Shown: positions 35,104 through 43,329 of the stretch, piece after piece | How positions within the stretch are numbered: the stretch's first letter is position 1 | How the letters are laid out: each line of letters starts with the position of its first letter | Source: Allochromatium tepidum | GTDB taxonomy: Bacteria > Pseudomonadota > Gammaproteobacteria > Chromatiales > Chromatiaceae | NCBI RefSeq assembly: GCF_018409545.1 | Contig: NZ_AP024563.1 | Span: 2,316,001 to 2,380,000 of the forward strand | Reading direction: 5' to 3' | DNA: 64,000 bases | Position numbers and translations under genes: made by a program | The notes under the pieces: model-generated | The model's input: the letters and a program-made list of their open reading frames with translations, nothing else | Databases searched by the model: none | What the model was told of the DNA's origin: nothing

Positions 35104-35673
35104 TCAGCGATCGATGGGGACGCCAAGCCGGCGCAGGTCGAGTGCGTGTCCGCCCGTCACCAGATAGGTCGCGGAACAGCGCGGACCGAGCCGGCGCACC
35201 AGACCGCCGAGCCGGTCGCGGAACAGACGTCCGATCGGATAGGCGGGGATGACGCCCCAGCCGGTCTCCTCGGCGACCAGGATGACCCGAGCCGTTGGGC
35301 ACTGTTCGAGCGCCGCGAGCAGACGTTCAGAGCGCGCCTGCCAGACGGCATCGTCCAGCTCGATCAGGTTCGCCACCCAGGTTCCGAGCGAGTCGATCAG
35401 CAGGCAGACGTCGCCCGCGCCCGCCGTCGTGATGGCGGCTTCCAGCTCGGCCGGGGCGCACAGGGTCGACCAGTGCGCGGGACGGCGTCGGCGATGCGCC
35501 TCGATGCGGGCCATCCAGTCGGCGTCATCCGGATCCTCGCGCGCGGTGGCGACATAGATCACCGGACGCCCCGATTCGTGCGCCAGCCGCTCGGCCCATT
35601 CGCTCTTGCCGCTGCGCGCCGGTCCCGTGACCAGGATGGCGGCCCCTTCGTTCTCGCGTGTCATGTGCGTCAA
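35104..35673 (-). CDS. cobU: Bifunctional adenosylcobinamide kinase / guanylyltransferase
   Basis: The 189-residue enzyme converts adenosylcobinamide to GDP-cobinamide in cobalamin assembly and salvage. Seen are the P-loop GPARSGKSE, VIYVATAREDPDDADW, RIEAHRRRRPAHW and LLIDSLGTWVANL. Adjacent btuFCD suggests a corrinoid-salvage function. Its start overlaps the alr stop by 4 bp. Confidence 0.93.
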   Translation of the reverse strand: MTHMTRENEGAAILVTGPARSGKSEWAERLAHESGRPVIYVATAREDPDDADWMARIEAHRRRRPAHWSTLCAPAELEAAITTAGAGDVCLLIDSLGTWVANLIELDDAVWQARSERLLAALEQCPTARVILVAEETGWGVIPAYPIGRLFRDRLGGLVRRLGPRCSATYLVTGGHALDLRRLGVPIDR

Positions 35674-36761
35674 GCGTCCTCGTACATCAGCGGCACACGC
35701 CGGCCGATCCCGGTGAAGAGCTGGTAAGCGATGGTGTCGCTCGACTCAGCGACGGCGGCGGCCCGCACGATCCGACCCCACAGCTCGACCGGGTCGCCGG
35801 GGCGGGCCTCATGGAACCCTGTGAGATCGAGCGTGATCATGTCCATCGAGACGCGGCCGATGATGCGCGTGAGCCGTCCGCCGACGGCGATCGGGGTGCC
35901 GTCGCGCGCATGACGCGGATAGCCGTCGGCATAGCCGATGGCGGCGACTCCGACACGGGTCGGCCGTTCGCAGACGAAGCGCCCGCCATAGCCGATCGAC
36001 TCGCCCGCCTCCAGGTCGCGGACGGCGATCAGGGCCGATTCGAGCGTCATCGCCGGACGCAGATCGTTCGCCTCGGCCATAGCACCGGCGAAGGGCGAGA
36101 CGCCATAGAGCATGATCCCCGGCCGCGTCCAGTCGCCGTGGGCCTGGGGCCAGGCGAGCACGGCGGCCGAGTTGGCGAGACTGCGCCCGATCCGAACGCC
36201 GCTCAGCGCCTGCTCGAAGGCGGCGATCTGCGTCGATGTATAGGGATGCGCTGTCTCGTCGGCACGGGCGAAATGGGTCATGGCCACGCGCTCGCCGACG
36301 TGCGGACAGGCGGCCAGGAGCGCATCGACCTCGGCGAACTCGGACGGGCTGAAGCCGACCCGGTGCATCCCGGTGTCGAGCTTGATCCAGCAGTCGAGCC
36401 GTCGGCTGGGCCGTGCCGCCAGCAGCCAATCCAGTTGTTCACGACAGTGCACCACCATCGCCAGCCCCGCGCGATCGACGAGCGCGATCTCATCAGGACT
36501 GAAGACCCCTTCCAGCAGCAGCATCGGCTCCCGAATACCGGATTCTCGCAGCTCCAGCGCCTCCTCGACACAGGCCACCGCGAACCCGTCGGCCTCGCCG
36601 GCCAGGGCGCGCGCCACGGCGATCGCCCCATGCCCATAGGCATTGGCCTTGACCACCGCGAGCGCGCGCGAACGCGGCGCCAGCGACTTGGCGCGACGAT
36701 AGTTGTGGCGAATCGCGTCCAGATGGATACGGGCGCGCAATGGACGGGCAGAGCGGGTCAT
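35670..36761 (-). CDS. alr: Alanine racemase
   Basis: The 363-residue PLP enzyme makes D-alanine for peptidoglycan. PLP Lys38 lies in AVVKANAYGHG; the C-terminal catalytic Tyr region is in RPGIMLYGVSPF with the conserved AIGYADGYPRHA. The start MTRSARPLRARIHLDAIRHNY is family-standard. Placement before cobU may reflect chance operon assembly. Confidence 0.95.
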   Translation of the reverse strand: MTRSARPLRARIHLDAIRHNYRRAKSLAPRSRALAVVKANAYGHGAIAVARALAGEADGFAVACVEEALELRESGIREPMLLLEGVFSPDEIALVDRAGLAMVVHCREQLDWLLAARPSRRLDCWIKLDTGMHRVGFSPSEFAEVDALLAACPHVGERVAMTHFARADETAHPYTSTQIAAFEQALSGVRIGRSLANSAAVLAWPQAHGDWTRPGIMLYGVSPFAGAMAEANDLRPAMTLESALIAVRDLEAGESIGYGGRFVCERPTRVGVAAIGYADGYPRHARDGTPIAVGGRLTRIIGRVSMDMITLDLTGFHEARPGDPVELWGRIVRAAAVAESSDTIAYQLFTGIGRRVPLMYEDA

Positions 36762-36872
36762 GGATGCGGTCGTGGGGCGGTGGAAACGAGGCCGCTCAGT
36801 GTCGCACAAGCCGGGCGCGAATGCGCGGCAGGCGTGTTGATCTTGATCTGTTGATCGGGAAAGATCACTGCC

Positions 36873-36902
36873 TTGACGCAGGCCCAAACGCAACCCTAGA
36901 CT
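36873..36902 (+). promoter_or_regulatory. Candidate promoter of the AbrB/PIN module
   Basis: TTGACG is separated by 18 nt from TAGACT, with the antitoxin start 36 nt further on. The palindromic GATC-rich stretch just upstream (36843-36865) might hold the antitoxin operator. Confidence 0.5.
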
Positions 36903-36937
36903 GAATTTTTTACAAAGTAAGAGAAGCGAGTCTGATC

Positions 36938-37207
36938 ATGTCGATGGTAACGGTTTCAGAGAAGGGACAGGTTGTCATTCCGGCCGCGATCCGGCATCGG
37001 CTCGGGATCAAGCCGGGGACGAAGCTCGACTTCGAACTCGAAGGCGACAGTATCCGTGTCAGACCCCAGCGAACGATGCCGCAGACGCGCCCTGAAGATG
37101 GCTATGGCATGCTGACCTGCACGCAACCGGGAACACGATCTCTTTCCGACTTCGATGTCGCCGAAGCCATGCGCGCATTGAACCGGCGTGACGATGATCG
37201 CTCTTGA
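36938..37207 (+). CDS. AbrB/MazE-type antitoxin
   Basis: The 89-residue protein carries a swapped-hairpin AbrB domain: VTVSEKGQVVIPAAIRHRLG and KPGTKLDFELEGDSIRV, followed by a toxin-binding tail (LSDFDVAEAMRALNRR). It overlaps the PIN toxin gene by about 14 bp, typical of vapBC. Confidence 0.92.
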   Translation: MSMVTVSEKGQVVIPAAIRHRLGIKPGTKLDFELEGDSIRVRPQRTMPQTRPEDGYGMLTCTQPGTRSLSDFDVAEAMRALNRRDDDRS

Positions 37208-37655
37208 TACGAATATCCTGGCCAGATTCTATGTCGCCGATCCCAGCGATCCGGAAGCCGCCAAGCAGCGTCCCATTGCCTACGAGCTCCTGACCCGTCA
37301 TCCAAGCCTGTTCGTTCCGCTCACCGTCGTGCTGGAACTCGAATGGGTTCTGCGCGCCTTCTATCGGTTCGAAGTCGCCGACATCATCCGGGTCTTCGAG
37401 CGCCTGCCGGGCCTGGCAAACGTCCATGTCGAGCAAGCCGATCGTGTCGTCAACGCCCTGGAGCGACTCGCTCAAGGTCTGGACTTCGCCGACGCCCTGC
37501 ATCTGTCGGGATGCGCGCACTGTGAGGTGTTCTATACCTTCGATGACCGTCGATTCGCTCGACGCGCACAGCGTCTCGTGACCGAACCGCCGGTCAGTGT
37601 GCCGATGCTCCGAACAGCGAACGCTTGGGGCGCTTGGGCAAATTCAATTATATGA
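37194..37655 (+). CDS. vapC: PIN-domain toxin (VapC)
   Basis: The 153-residue predicted ribonuclease begins MIALDTNILARFYVADP (first Asp in LDTN), with Glu in VVLELEWVLRAFY and the third and fourth acids in GLDFADALHLSGC and YTFDDRRFA. The start is taken at the third codon of a slightly longer frame. The FADALHL plus FDD pattern is the classic VapC site. Confidence 0.92.
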   Translation: MIALDTNILARFYVADPSDPEAAKQRPIAYELLTRHPSLFVPLTVVLELEWVLRAFYRFEVADIIRVFERLPGLANVHVEQADRVVNALERLAQGLDFADALHLSGCAHCEVFYTFDDRRFARRAQRLVTEPPVSVPMLRTANAWGAWANSII

Positions 37656-37660
37656 TTATA

Positions 37661-37689
37661 TTGATATTTTAGAGCCGATCTGTTATGCC
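37661..37689 (+). promoter_or_regulatory. Candidate promoter of the hydrolase-OsmC gene
   Basis: TTGATA and TATGCC are 17 nt apart in a short AT-rich patch directly after the vapC stop. The -10 is weak. Confidence 0.35.
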
Positions 37690-37741
37690 GATGCGCCCGG
37701 CTTGAGTATATTGCAGCGCAACATACAACAGGGTGGCTCGC

Positions 37742-39001
37742 ATGGCTCGCATCAAGCTCGAATTTCCCAACGCGAACGGACAGACCTTGGTCGGTCTCCT
37801 GGAGACCCCGCCCGAACGGGTGCCTGTGGTCCGTTACGCCCTCTTCGCTCACTGCTTCACCTGTAGCAAGGACGTGGCCGCGACCAGCCGCATCAGCCGG
37901 GCGCTCGCCGAGCGCGGCATCGCGGTGCTGCGTTTCGACTTCACCGGCCTGGGCAACAGCGACGGCGATTTCGCCAACACCAACTTCTCGTCCAACGTCC
38001 AGGATCTGCTGGCGGCGGCACGCAAGCTGGAGCAGGACTTTGAGGCTCCGGCCCTGCTGGTCGGTCACAGCCTGGGCGGCGCCGCCGTGCTCGCGGCGGC
38101 GCCGCAACTGCCCTCGGTGCAGGCGGTGGCGACCATCGGCTCGCCGGCGACGGCGGCGCATGTGAAGCACCTGCTGACCGGCGCACGCGATCAGCTCGCC
38201 GAGCGCGGCGAGGCCGAGGTCCAGATCGGCTACCGGCGCTTCCGGATTCGCCGGCAATTGCTCGAGGATCTGGATCAGTACGCCTCACCCGATCACATCC
38301 GCCGGCTCGGGCGACCGCTCTTGGTCTTCCACTCACCGCTCGACACCATCGTCGACATCAGCGAAGCGGCCAGGATCTATCAGTCGGCGCTGCATCCGAA
38401 GAGTTTCATCTCGCTCGACAAGGCCGACCACATGCTCACCAACCGTGAGGACGCCGAGTACGTCGCCGAGACCCTGGTCGCCTGGGCCAGCCGCTATCTC
38501 GGGATCAAGCGGCACGCCTTCGAGACCAGTACCGGCACCGCGCCCAAGGTCGAATCCGGTGAGGTCGTCGTGACCGAAATCGAGGCCGATAGCCCGTTCC
38601 TGCGCGGTCTCTACACCCAGCGTCATCAGTGGCAGGCCGACGAACCCAAGCCGGCCGGCGGCTCGGATCTGGGGCCGACGCCCTATGAGTTACTGCTGAT
38701 GGCACTCGGCGCCTGCACATCGATGACCCTGCGCCAGTACGCCAAGCGCCACGGCCTGACTGTCGACGACATCGAAGTGACCCTGAGCCACACGCGCGAC
38801 CATGCCGAGGATTGCGCGGCCAGCGCCGAGCGGCCGGTGAAGCTCGACCGCATCGTCCAGCGCATCGACATCCACGGCCATCTCAGCACCCTGGAACGCG
38901 AACGCCTGCTGGAGATTGCCGAGCGCTGCCCGGTACATCGCACGCTCGACGCCAATCCGCGCATCGAGACCCGCTATATCGAGGACGATCCCAAGCGCTG
39001 A
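37742..39001 (+). CDS. Bifunctional alpha/beta hydrolase-OsmC protein
   Basis: A 419-residue two-domain protein. The N-terminal half is an alpha/beta hydrolase (nucleophile elbow VGHSLGG, FAHCFTCSKDVAATSRISRA), and the C-terminal half (from about residue 265) is an OsmC-type peroxiredoxin with reactive cysteines in GACTSMTLRQYA and ERCPVHRTLD. Such fusions are widespread in proteobacteria and thought to act on organic hydroperoxides or their esters; the substrate is unproven. ATG 37742 is preferred over GTG 37733. Confidence 0.92.
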   Translation: MARIKLEFPNANGQTLVGLLETPPERVPVVRYALFAHCFTCSKDVAATSRISRALAERGIAVLRFDFTGLGNSDGDFANTNFSSNVQDLLAAARKLEQDFEAPALLVGHSLGGAAVLAAAPQLPSVQAVATIGSPATAAHVKHLLTGARDQLAERGEAEVQIGYRRFRIRRQLLEDLDQYASPDHIRRLGRPLLVFHSPLDTIVDISEAARIYQSALHPKSFISLDKADHMLTNREDAEYVAETLVAWASRYLGIKRHAFETSTGTAPKVESGEVVVTEIEADSPFLRGLYTQRHQWQADEPKPAGGSDLGPTPYELLLMALGACTSMTLRQYAKRHGLTVDDIEVTLSHTRDHAEDCAASAERPVKLDRIVQRIDIHGHLSTLERERLLEIAERCPVHRTLDANPRIETRYIEDDPKR

Positions 39002-39017
39002 CAGGTATCGTGCCGTC

Positions 39018-40577
39018 TCAGCGTTCGTAGCGATAGAGCGACCAGCGATGCAGCGGGCGGCGACAGGGCGGCTCGGTTCCCTCACTCAGCGGTCGGCCGG
39101 GACAGTCGAACAGACGTCGCGCGACCGTGACGCTGAAACCCTCGATCTCAGGCGGCGTGCCGGAGCGGGTCAGCAGCCAAAAGGGCGCCGTGACGGTCTG
39201 CGGATCGATCCGGGGCGCGATCCGGCCGCGCAGATATTCCGAGGGGCGCGTGAGTCCCGGCCACTGGCTGGTGGCGGTCAGATCGGGCCGATGGAAGCGC
39301 AGCATGGCTGTGAGCTGATAGCGATCGGCATGGACGGGCGCATCGAGTCCGGCGGCGATCCCGGCCAGCTCCGCGAAGCCATGCGTCTCGCGCAGGATGC
39401 GGTTCTGACTGTCCGGCAGCGGGAGTGCGGCCGTCGCGGCATGGATCGCATAGAGCGTGACCAGCGCCAGATTGGCCAGGGCCGCCATCCAGGCCCAGAA
39501 GCGCGCCCGACGCAGCCAGAGTGCCGCCAGGGGCGCGGCGCCGAGCAGATACATGGCCGGCCAGTTGGCCTCGACCTCACTGATCAGGGCGACCAGGGCG
39601 AAGAAACCCAGGGGAAAGAGGCTCGCCGCGAGCAGCAATGTCCATCCGAGTGTCGTCAGCCGCGAGTCGGATACCGACTCCGTAAGGCTGAGGCGGGGTT
39701 TCGCCTCACGGCGGCCGAGCCAGGGCACGAGCATCATCGGCAGCGCGATCAGCCCCCACAGGACGAACTGGACCCCGACGTACTCCAGCAGACTCGCGGC
39801 ACGTTCGCCGGGCGTCTCGGGACCGGAATGCACGATGGCCCCGGCCTCGGGCGCGACCGCCCCGCCGACCTCGGTCGCGAAGCCGTGCCCGAACTGAAAG
39901 CCCAGCGTCAGCCAGTCGTTCTGCGCGTTCCAGATCAGATTCGGTGCAAAGACCAGCAACGCCACCCCGGCTCCCAGATAGGGCCAGCGCGTGAGCAACT
40001 GACGCCGGTTCGCGCCCAGGATGGCCAGCAGCAGCACCGGACCGATCAGGAACATGGTGTACTTGCCCAGCAGCCCCAGACCGATGGCGATCCCCGCCGT
40101 GATCCAGCGGCGCGGATCGACGGCGAGCGCCCGCTCGGCCTCGTGCAGGGCCAGCGCCCAGGCGAGCGCCAGCACGCTGTCGGGCGTGGTGATGACGCCG
40201 CCGGCCACCCCGGCCAGGGTCGTGCCGGCCAGCAGCAGCGCCAGCGCCCGATCGCGGACATCCGTCAGACCGCAACGGCGATAGAGACGATCGAGCACCA
40301 CCAGGGTCGCCAGCCCCGCCAGCAGCCCGCCGAGCCGCGCCATGAACACCGAGCCGGGTTCCAGCCGCACACCCAGCCCAAGCAGCGCCACGCCCGGCGG
40401 ATGGTCGAAATAGCCCCAGGCCAGATGGCGCGCCCAATCGAAGTAATAGGCCTCATCCTGCGTCACAGGCATCAGGGCCGCGATGGCCAGACGCCAGACG
40501 GCCAGGCCGCCGAGCACCAAGAGCAGTAGTCGTCTGCCATCCAAGCGTGCAAGCGAGTCGTCAGGGAAGTGCATCAT
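39018..40577 (-). CDS. GT39/ArnT-like membrane glycosyltransferase
   Basis: The 519-residue multi-spanning protein (about ten to twelve helices) has the PMT-family extracytoplasmic acidic motif TQDEAYYFDWARHLAWGYFD and HPPGVALLG, followed by FLIGPVLLLAILG-type helices. These enzymes transfer sugars from polyprenyl phosphate to lipid or protein acceptors. The divergent neighbour makes such polyprenyl-sugar donors, so the two probably form a pathway. Acceptor unknown. Confidence 0.87.
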   Translation of the reverse strand: MMHFPDDSLARLDGRRLLLLVLGGLAVWRLAIAALMPVTQDEAYYFDWARHLAWGYFDHPPGVALLGLGVRLEPGSVFMARLGGLLAGLATLVVLDRLYRRCGLTDVRDRALALLLAGTTLAGVAGGVITTPDSVLALAWALALHEAERALAVDPRRWITAGIAIGLGLLGKYTMFLIGPVLLLAILGANRRQLLTRWPYLGAGVALLVFAPNLIWNAQNDWLTLGFQFGHGFATEVGGAVAPEAGAIVHSGPETPGERAASLLEYVGVQFVLWGLIALPMMLVPWLGRREAKPRLSLTESVSDSRLTTLGWTLLLAASLFPLGFFALVALISEVEANWPAMYLLGAAPLAALWLRRARFWAWMAALANLALVTLYAIHAATAALPLPDSQNRILRETHGFAELAGIAAGLDAPVHADRYQLTAMLRFHRPDLTATSQWPGLTRPSEYLRGRIAPRIDPQTVTAPFWLLTRSGTPPEIEGFSVTVARRLFDCPGRPLSEGTEPPCRRPLHRWSLYRYER

Positions 40578-40663
40578 GAAAGCGTCGTCGGTTATAGAAT
40601 GGCGCGCCGGCGCGCCGCCTGCCGGCACCCATTGTCCACCGGACCACACCAAGGTTGCACCCG

Positions 40664-41800
40664 ATGTCCGATCGCTCGACCCCAACCACTGACCACCGCC
40701 CGCCCGAACTGGCCGTCATCGTGCCGACCTACAAGGAGGTCGACTCGGTCGCCGAGGTCGCGCGCCGGGTCGCGGCCGTGCTCGACGGGATCGACTGGGA
40801 ACTGATCTTCGTCGACGACGACTCGCCCGACGGCACCGCCGAACGCGCACGAGAACTGGCGCGCCGGGATCCGCGCATCCGGGTGATCCAGCGCATCGGC
40901 CGGCGCGGACTCTCCTCGGCCTGCATCGAGGGAATGCTCTCGACCACGGCGCCCTATCTGGCCGTGATGGACGGCGACCTCCAGCACGACGAGACCCTGC
41001 TGCCCCGGATGCTCCAGGCCATCCGCGACGAGGATCTGGACATCGTCGTCGGCAGCCGCTATGTCGCGGGCGGCGACGTCGGCGACTGGAGCGCGCGACG
41101 CCAGGGCATGAGCCGACTGGCGACCCGACTCGGCCAGATCCTGATCCGCGCCGAACTCAGCGACCCCATGAGCGGCTTCTTCATGGTGCGCGAGCGCGTC
41201 ATCCACGGCTGCGTGCGGCGTCTGACCGGCGTCGGCTTCAAGATCCTGCTCGACATCTTCTCCGCCGCCGAGACGCCCCTGCGTTTTCGCGAACTGCCCT
41301 TCAGCTTCCGCCGGCGCCAGGCCGGCCACAGCAAGCTCGATAACGGGGTCCTGTGGGAATACCTGCTGATGCTGACCCAGAAACTGATCGGTCCCCTGAT
41401 CCCGCTACGCTTCATCGCCTTCTCGCTGATCGGCGCCTTCGGCGTGCTGGTGCACCTGAGCGTGCTCTGGCCGATCCTGCGGATCTTCGGTGAAAATGCC
41501 TTCCTGGCCGGACAGGCCACGGCGACCCTGGTGGCCATGACCAGCAACTTCTTCCTCAACAACATCCTGACCTATCGCGACATGCGTCTGCGCGGCCGTC
41601 AACTGCTCTGGGGTTGGTTCAGTTTCGTACTGGCCTGTAGTCTGGGCGCGCTGGCCAATGTCGGCATCGCCGATTATCTGTTCCGGAGCGGACAGTCGGG
41701 CTGGGTGCTGTCGGCGCTGGCCGGCATCCTGGTCGGCGCGGTATGGAACTATGCCGTCACCGCCGTCTATACCTGGAAGCGACCAGCCAACCCGATCTGA
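40664..41800 (+). CDS. Polyprenyl-phosphate sugar synthase fused to GtrA
   Basis: A 378-residue fusion. Residues about 15-235 form a GT2 domain (AVIVPTYKEVDSVAEVARR, FVDDDSPDGTA, VMDGDLQHDE, the dolichol-phosphate mannose synthase pattern), and the C-terminal 130 residues form a four-helix GtrA domain (RFIAFSLIGAFGVLVHLSVL). It should make an undecaprenyl-phosphate hexose and flip or retain it in the membrane. The divergent GT39 enzyme is the likely user. ATG 40664 is chosen over an upstream TTG. Confidence 0.9.
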   Translation: MSDRSTPTTDHRPPELAVIVPTYKEVDSVAEVARRVAAVLDGIDWELIFVDDDSPDGTAERARELARRDPRIRVIQRIGRRGLSSACIEGMLSTTAPYLAVMDGDLQHDETLLPRMLQAIRDEDLDIVVGSRYVAGGDVGDWSARRQGMSRLATRLGQILIRAELSDPMSGFFMVRERVIHGCVRRLTGVGFKILLDIFSAAETPLRFRELPFSFRRRQAGHSKLDNGVLWEYLLMLTQKLIGPLIPLRFIAFSLIGAFGVLVHLSVLWPILRIFGENAFLAGQATATLVAMTSNFFLNNILTYRDMRLRGRQLLWGWFSFVLACSLGALANVGIADYLFRSGQSGWVLSALAGILVGAVWNYAVTAVYTWKRPANPI

Positions 41801-41931
41801 GCCTGGATCGATGGGGCGGATGTCGCTAGCGGCCGAGACCCGAAGGGGTTAAGCTTAAGCCCCATTGGCCAGTCCGCGCCCCCTGAGTCGCGGACCGTTC
41901 GACAGGCTCGAAACACCCTGGGGTGACGGCG

Positions 41932-42249
41932 ATGGACGATACACTCAAACGCTTGCTCGATGCCGAGATGCGCGCCGAACGGCTCGCCCAGCAGGCCGAG
42001 GCCGAGCAGGACAGTCTCATCCAGCAGGCCATGGCCGATGCCAAGGCCGAGAACGAGCGTTTCACCGCGCGCATCCCAGAGCTGCACCGGACCTTCATCG
42101 CCAAGGCCGAGGAGCGCGCCGAGCAGAACATCGCCGAACTGCGCCGCCGTTATGACGAGCGTCACGTCCAGTTGCGCGATCAGGCCGAGCAGCGCGAATC
42201 CGAGGCGCTGGAAGCCGCCTTCCAGATCCTGATCGGTCTTGAACACTAG
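41932..42249 (+). CDS. V/A-type ATPase peripheral stalk subunit (G/H type)
   Basis: A 105-residue, almost wholly helical and charged protein (RLLDAEMRAERLAQQAEAEQ, coiled-coil heptads throughout). It matches stalk G/H subunits by position and composition and would pair with subunit E. Starts MDDTLKRLL with GGGGTGA upstream. First gene of the ATPase operon. Confidence 0.82.
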   Translation: MDDTLKRLLDAEMRAERLAQQAEAEQDSLIQQAMADAKAENERFTARIPELHRTFIAKAEERAEQNIAELRRRYDERHVQLRDQAEQRESEALEAAFQILIGLEH

Positions 42250-42279
42250 ACCCGGCCCGGACAGCGCGGAGTCCATCCA

Positions 42280-43326
42280 ATGAGTCAGGTCGCCGATCAA
42301 GCCTATCTCAACACCCGTGTCTCGGTGATGGCCGCGCGGCTGTTCGCGCCGAGTCTGGTCGAGCGTCTGGCCCATCTGCCGCTGTCGGCGCTGGTCGAAG
42401 AATTCGGACTCGCCGCCCTGCTCGACGATCAGGCCGTACCGGCGGCGCGCCGCCGCGCCGTCGAACAGAGTCTCTTCCAGCTCCTGCTCTCGGAACTGCT
42501 GGTGCTCACGCGTCCCATGAACGCCAACGAGCGCGCCCTGATGCTCGACTGGGGCCGCAAATACGCCCTCTACAACCTCAAGACCCTGATCCGCGGCAAG
42601 CTCCACGACCTCGACCGGCGCGAGATCAACGACAACCTCTTCGAACTGCCGGCCCATATCCGGCTGGCCGACAAGGAACTCTTCGGCGCCGAGAACGTCC
42701 TCGAACTCCTGCGCCAACTGGAGGCCGGGCCGCAACGTCAGATCGCCCGTCAGGCGCGCGAGGTCTACGAGCAGCAGCGCGAACCCTTCGCCCTGGAGGC
42801 GACGATCGATCAGCGCTATTTCATCGGTCTGGTGCGGCGCGTCCAGGTCTTCGACGAGCCGCATCGCCAGTGGCTGCGACGGCTGATCTCGGCCGAACTC
42901 GACCGCATCGGGCTACTCTGGATGCTGCGTTTCCGCTTCACCTACGGGCTGTCGCCGTCCGAGACCTATTACTGGCTGGTGCCCTCGATGCGGCTGCTCA
43001 CGCGCGAGCGTCTGCTGCATCTGGTCGATCTCGACGGTTTCGAGCAGGTGCTGGAGGCGCTGCCCGAACCGCTGCGCACGCGCTGCGCCGATTGCCGCTC
43101 GATCGCCGAGATCCAGCCGCGACTGGCGCGTCACAGCCTCGACGAGATCCGCCTGGTGCTGGCGCGCAGTCCCTCGGCCGTGGCGCGCGCACTGGCCTAT
43201 CTGATGCTGCGCGAGGCCGATCTATTGCGTCTGTTCGCCGTGATCCAGGGGCGTCTGCTCGGATTCGACGACCGGATCATCCAACATGCGCTCGCGCAGA
43301 TCGAGCCGGGCGTGCCGGGGAACTGA
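42280..43326 (+). CDS. V/A-type ATPase subunit C
   Basis: The 348-residue helical central-stalk subunit (AtpC/NtpC, eukaryotic d) links the rotor ring to the central axle. Recognisable stretches are YLNTRVSVMAARLF, YALYNLKTLIRGKLH (the N-terminal helical pair) and LRFRFTYGLSPSETYYWLVP. It lies 30 bp after the G/H gene and 3 bp before subunit I. Confidence 0.87.
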   Translation: MSQVADQAYLNTRVSVMAARLFAPSLVERLAHLPLSALVEEFGLAALLDDQAVPAARRRAVEQSLFQLLLSELLVLTRPMNANERALMLDWGRKYALYNLKTLIRGKLHDLDRREINDNLFELPAHIRLADKELFGAENVLELLRQLEAGPQRQIARQAREVYEQQREPFALEATIDQRYFIGLVRRVQVFDEPHRQWLRRLISAELDRIGLLWMLRFRFTYGLSPSETYYWLVPSMRLLTRERLLHLVDLDGFEQVLEALPEPLRTRCADCRSIAEIQPRLARHSLDEIRLVLARSPSAVARALAYLMLREADLLRLFAVIQGRLLGFDDRIIQHALAQIEPGVPGN

Positions 43327-43329
43327 CCT

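Noticed and set aside
41860-41930. REP-like sequence around GTTCGACAGGCTCG before the ATPase operon
   Set aside because: Only one copy is seen in the window and no clear stem; could be a solitary REP half, not supportable.
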